Positions 6,011 to 6,326 of a stretch of 6,326 nt of DNA are shown here, piece by piece. Each line of letters begins with the position of its first letter. Position 1 is the first letter of the stretch. The position numbers were made by a program, and so were the translations under genes. Origin of the DNA: CAYNUJ01 sp964621225 (lineage in GTDB: Bacteria; Bacteroidota; Ignavibacteria; Ignavibacteriales; Melioribacteraceae); contig CAZULK010000150.1 in NCBI GenBank assembly GCA_964621225.1, positions 1-6,326 of the forward strand, written 5' to 3'. The notes beneath the pieces are model-generated. The model saw only the letters and a program-made list of their open reading frames with translations. It ran no database searches and was not told the origin of the DNA.

Positions 6011-6326
6011 ATGAAGAAACTTACACACGAAGAAATATCGAAAAACAGATTGACAGTCGACACATTACATAAAGCTGATGTTTTGCCTGTAGTTGTAATG
6101 CTCGACAATATCCGCAGCGCTTATAATGTCGGGTCTGTTTTCCGGACTTCCGACGGTGTAATGATAAAGAAATTATACCTGGTCGGATACACTCCCACTC
6201 CGGAGAAAAAGGAAGTACTCAAAACCGCCCTTGGTGCAGATAAGAGTATTGAATGGGAACATGTGGATGACGGAGTATCAACGGTAAAGAAATTAAAGGA
6301 AGAAGGATATACAATTGTTTCTTTGG
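6011..6326 (+). CDS. TrmH/SpoU-family RNA 2'-O-methyltransferase (3' truncated)
   Basis: Only the first 105 residues are visible before the window ends. SpoU/TrmH enzymes transfer a methyl group from S-adenosylmethionine to a ribose 2'-OH of tRNA or rRNA, using a trefoil-knot fold. The family's motif 1 is clear: LDNIRSAYNVGSVFRTSDG at residues 31-49, including the conserved N39 and the catalytic-type R45. It is followed by KKLYLVGYTPTP and the TALGADKSIEW segment (72-82) common in the short TrmH proteins of Bacteroidota. The knot motifs 2 and 3 lie beyond the window, so the RNA target cannot be judged. There is no long N-terminal RNA-binding domain, which suggests a short member of the family. 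The ATG is preferred; an in-frame TTG at 6002 is the only alternative before a stop at 5996. The Shine-Dalgarno is poor (GGA at 6004-6006). Confidence 0.9.
   Translation, partial: MKKLTHEEISKNRLTVDTLHKADVLPVVVMLDNIRSAYNVGSVFRTSDGVMIKKLYLVGYTPTPEKKEVLKTALGADKSIEWEHVDDGVSTVKKLKEEGYTIVSL

Noticed and set aside
1..6326. CRISPR array, insertion sequence, tRNA/rRNA, toxin-antitoxin or phage defence locus
   Set aside because: No regularly spaced direct repeats in non-coding DNA, no transposase, no RNA-gene signature and no toxin, nuclease or ATPase motifs were found in either strand.

Overview
The window is AT-rich, mostly one-directional DNA from what looks like a member of the Bacteroidota/Chlorobi (FCB) group, most plausibly an Ignavibacteria-like organism. 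This rests on three observations. There is an exact match to the Bacteroidota -7 promoter element TAnnTTTG. The giant gene has no Shine-Dalgarno sequence. That same gene encodes a very large secreted protein of lamin-tail (LTD) domains whose C-terminal domain resembles the sorting domains of type IX secretion (T9SS) substrates. The taxonomic placement is an inference; no marker gene is present.

Layout, all on the + strand. Positions 1-90 are the last 29 codons of an unidentified gene. Positions 91-289 are a 199-bp intergenic region with AT-rich inverted repeats, a clear GC-rich hairpin terminator (162-190), and a Bacteroidota-type promoter (171-201) whose -33 element lies in the terminator loop. 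Positions 290-4918 are a 1542-residue secreted protein with a signal peptide, six LTD domains, four CARDB-like Ig linkers and a C-terminal sorting/FlgD-Ig-like domain. Positions 4975-5487 encode a small secreted DUF1579-like protein. Its stop codon abuts the start of a DinB-superfamily protein (5488-5952), so these two almost certainly share a transcript. After a 58-bp gap with a perfect 10-bp inverted repeat touching the start codon, a TrmH/SpoU-family RNA 2'-O-methyltransferase begins at 6011 and runs off the window.

The genes do not form an obvious pathway. The large protein is probably a cell-surface or extracellular adhesive/structural protein. The next two form a small bicistron of unknown purpose, and the last is an RNA-modification housekeeping gene. 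I see no tRNA, rRNA, CRISPR array, insertion sequence or phage gene, and nothing that convincingly amounts to a new multi-gene system. The most noteworthy items are the repeat architecture of the giant protein, with its irregular last unit and a possible calcium loop, and the compact regulatory signals in the two intergenic regions.
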